Notes under the pieces: generated by a model
What the model saw: only the letters and a program-made list of their open reading frames with translations
The model's database searches: none
Told to the model about the DNA's origin: nothing
Source: an uncultured Sphingobium sp.
GTDB taxonomy: Bacteria; Pseudomonadota; Alphaproteobacteria; Sphingomonadales; Sphingomonadaceae
Assembly (NCBI GenBank): GCA_946479185.1
Contig: CAMLFF010000191.1
Span: 1-6,422 of the forward strand
Direction: 5' to 3'
DNA: 6,422 bases
Position numbers and translations under genes: made by a program
In this document: one piece after another, positions 5,116 to 6,422 of the stretch
Layout of the letters: the number at the start of each line of letters is the position of its first letter
Position numbering within the stretch: the first letter of the stretch is position 1

Positions 5116-6048
5116 ATGAACCGCATTCTGACCATCAGCCTGTTAGCATCATCGATGCTCGTTGCTGCCGTGCCAGCACTTGCTCAGGAACGCAGCAGCA
5201 ACCGCGGCGACTGGATTCGGAATCAGACGCAGCAGCGCCAGCAGGGCCAGATCGAACGAGGCGAGCGTCAACGCCCGCAGCGTATGGAGCGGCAACAGCA
5301 GGCCGCGCAAATGCCAGCGCCGCCTGTCGTTACGACCGCCCCTTCCGAGGCGCGAAGCAATTGGCGCCAGAACCGCGAAGGCCAGACTCGACCTGAGCGC
5401 AGCGGTGAAAACCGGCGCTTTGAAGGGCGTCGACCCGATGCCCCCACCGGCGTTGTGATCCCACAAGGTCAGCGCGGCGAGCGTGATGGCCGCCGCGACT
5501 GGAACCGCGATAATGCCGGTCGACCCGACCGCAATTGGACGACCGAAAACCGCCGCCCCGGCGTAGTGACGAACCGCGACTTCGATCGCAACCGTGGCGA
5601 TGATGCTCGCCGCCAGCGCGATTGGCGCAATGATCGGGATGGCCGAAACTGGTCCGATAACCGGGGCGATCGGGATCGCAGCTATAATTTTCAGGGTCGC
5701 CTGAACGATCGGGATCGCTGGTCTGGCCAGCGCCGGTGGGACAACAATAGCTGGCGCAATGACCGCCGCTATGATTGGCAGCGCCATCGCACCCAATATC
5801 GCCAGGTCTATCGCCTTCCGAGCTACGCCGCGCCCTACGGCTGGGATTATGGCTATCGCCGCTTCTCCATCGGCATCAGCCTGAACAGTATTTTGTTCGG
5901 CTCCAACTATTGGATCGACGATCCATATCGTTACCGCCTGCCGCCAGCTTATGGCACGCTGCGTTGGGTGCGCTATTATGATGATGCGATGCTCGTGGAC
6001 GTTCGTGATGGTTACGTGGTCGATGTGCTGCACGACTTCTTCTGGTGA
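5116..6048 (+). CDS. Secreted RcnB family protein with Arg/Asn/Asp-rich disordered middle
   Basis: 310 aa. Residues 1-23 are a signal peptide (MNRILTISLLASSMLVAAVP then ALA|Q), so the protein is exported. Residues about 30-225 are low-complexity, rich in R, N, D, Q, G and W with almost no hydrophobic core, probably disordered and strongly basic. Residues about 229-310 are the RcnB domain, ending 'YRLPPAYGTLRWVRYYDDAM', then LVDVRDGYVVDVLHDFFW. E. coli RcnB is a small periplasmic protein affecting nickel/cobalt homeostasis. This protein is about three times longer and has no visible His/Cys-rich metal site, so that role should not be assumed. Start choice: AGAGGA at 5102-5107 is 8 nt before the ATG at 5116, whereas the ATG at 5107 overlaps that site and would add MFE before the signal peptide. 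Upstream lie an inverted repeat and a hairpin; a strong terminator follows, so it is likely a single-gene transcript. Confidence 0.88.
   Translation: MNRILTISLLASSMLVAAVPALAQERSSNRGDWIRNQTQQRQQGQIERGERQRPQRMERQQQAAQMPAPPVVTTAPSEARSNWRQNREGQTRPERSGENRRFEGRRPDAPTGVVIPQGQRGERDGRRDWNRDNAGRPDRNWTTENRRPGVVTNRDFDRNRGDDARRQRDWRNDRDGRNWSDNRGDRDRSYNFQGRLNDRDRWSGQRRWDNNSWRNDRRYDWQRHRTQYRQVYRLPSYAAPYGWDYGYRRFSIGISLNSILFGSNYWIDDPYRYRLPPAYGTLRWVRYYDDAMLVDVRDGYVVDVLHDFFW
5632..5718 (+). repeat. Short spaced repeats inside the RcnB-like gene
   Basis: GATCGGGAT occurs at 5632-5640, 5668-5676 and 5707-5715, that is, at steps of 36 and 39 nt in the same frame. It encodes DRD each time (NDRDGRNW, GDRDRSYN, NDRDRWSG). 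The last two copies extend to CGATCGGGATCGC. It suggests growth of the disordered region by duplication of a unit of about 12-13 codons. Confidence 0.5.
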
Positions 6049-6078
6049 TCGAAGCCATCTGACAAATTCCGAGTGATG

Positions 6079-6110
6079 AAGAGTCGGCTCTCCAAGGGCC
6101 GGCTCTTTTT
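6079..6110 (+). terminator. Intrinsic terminator of the RcnB-like gene
   Basis: AAGAGTCGGC (6079-6088) pairs with GCCGGCTCTT (6098-6107) over 10 bp with one G-T wobble and a 9-nt loop. It is followed directly by a run of five T (6106-6110). It lies 30 nt after the RcnB-like stop codon. This is the clearest factor-independent terminator in the window. Confidence 0.9.
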
Positions 6111-6174
6111 CATTGCTCGCCCCTGAGCCCCTGCCCCCTTGCCGCGCCCGCATGGCGATGGCAGGAGATGGCGC

Positions 6175-6422
6175 ATGAAAGAGACCTGGCCCGACGACGC
6201 GGAACAACCCTCGGTCAAGCGCGCAGAGATTGGCGAGCAAGTGCTGCGTCGGCTGACGCGCAACCCGATGATCAGCCGCGTGCAAACCGACCGCGCACCC
6301 ATGTTTCTGCGCCACGGGCTGGTCACGCCGAAGGAATGCGCCGAGCTGATCGCGCGGATTGATGCCGGGTGCAAACCCTCCAAGCTCTTCTCGGGCACCG
6401 ATTCCAGCTATCGCACCAGCAG
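6175..6422 (+). CDS. Probable 2OG-Fe(II) oxygenase (prolyl 4-hydroxylase-like), N-terminal part
   Basis: The first 82 codons of a frame that runs off the right edge. AGGAG (6163-6167) lies 7 nt before the ATG, a good ribosome binding site. The frame begins MKETWPDDAEQPSVKRAEIG. After a variable N-terminus of about 40 residues comes 'MFLRHGLVTPKECAELIARI', then 'PSKLFSGTDSSYRTS'. This matches the entry to the P4Hc 2-oxoglutarate/Fe(II) dioxygenase fold in bacterial prolyl-hydroxylase-like proteins ('..FLS..EC..LI..'; '..S.....YRTS'). The catalytic H-x-D...H and the 2-oxoglutarate-binding Arg/Lys lie beyond the window, so activity cannot be judged. It is separated from the RcnB-like gene by a strong terminator and so is a new transcription unit. 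The family is inferred from the N-terminal pattern alone. Confidence 0.7.
   Translation, partial: MKETWPDDAEQPSVKRAEIGEQVLRRLTRNPMISRVQTDRAPMFLRHGLVTPKECAELIARIDAGCKPSKLFSGTDSSYRTS

Noticed and set aside
5149..6315. A 388-codon open frame on the minus strand
   Set aside because: It is the mirror of the Arg/Asp/Asn-rich RcnB-like gene. Codons such as GATCGC read backwards as Ala/Ile, giving an artificial hydrophobic protein. It also crosses the terminator and the next gene's start.

Overview
The window looks like chromosomal DNA of an alphaproteobacterium, most likely a sphingomonad (Sphingomonadales). The grounds are the high-GC coding style, a bS21 protein starting [20 protein letters not shown], and intergenic repeats with the core 'GTCATCCTCGCGAA.GCGGGGATCC' that I recall as common in that group. 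No rRNA, tRNA, insertion sequence or CRISPR array was found.

Layout, left to right. Positions 2-193 (+) hold the C-terminus of an AI-2E family (PerM-like) membrane transporter. Positions 194-770 carry no gene. They contain several copies of an imperfect 30-nt repeat (three direct, one inverted) and several hairpins. On the minus strand, bS21 (rpsU, 1378-1584) is followed after 197 nt by a membrane-anchored FKBP prolyl isomerase (771-1313), and a GC-rich hairpin lies between them. Upstream, on the same strand, is a lipoprotein 5'-nucleotidase/metallophosphatase (1764-3509).

Transcription then diverges at about 3510-3647. On the plus strand are a class II aldolase/adducin protein (3648-4406), a xanthine-oxidase-family [2Fe-2S] small subunit of IorA type (4447-4992), a secreted RcnB-family protein with a long Arg/Asn/Asp-rich middle (best start 5116, ends 6048), a strong intrinsic terminator (6079-6110), and the first 82 codons of a probable 2OG-Fe(II) oxygenase (6175 to the window end).

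How the genes relate. rpsU and the FKBP gene plausibly form a translation/protein-folding unit. The aldolase and the [2Fe-2S] protein are 40 nt apart and may be co-transcribed, but the molybdopterin-binding large subunit the latter normally needs is not next to it. The RcnB-like gene has its own upstream region, with a perfect 7-bp inverted repeat and a hairpin just before the ribosome binding site, and it ends at a terminator, so it is probably monocistronic. The genes are recognisable families. I see no clear evidence of a wholly new multi-gene system. The points most worth checking are the orphan Ior-type subunit, the composition and upstream region of the RcnB-like gene, and the repeat cluster at 271-648.
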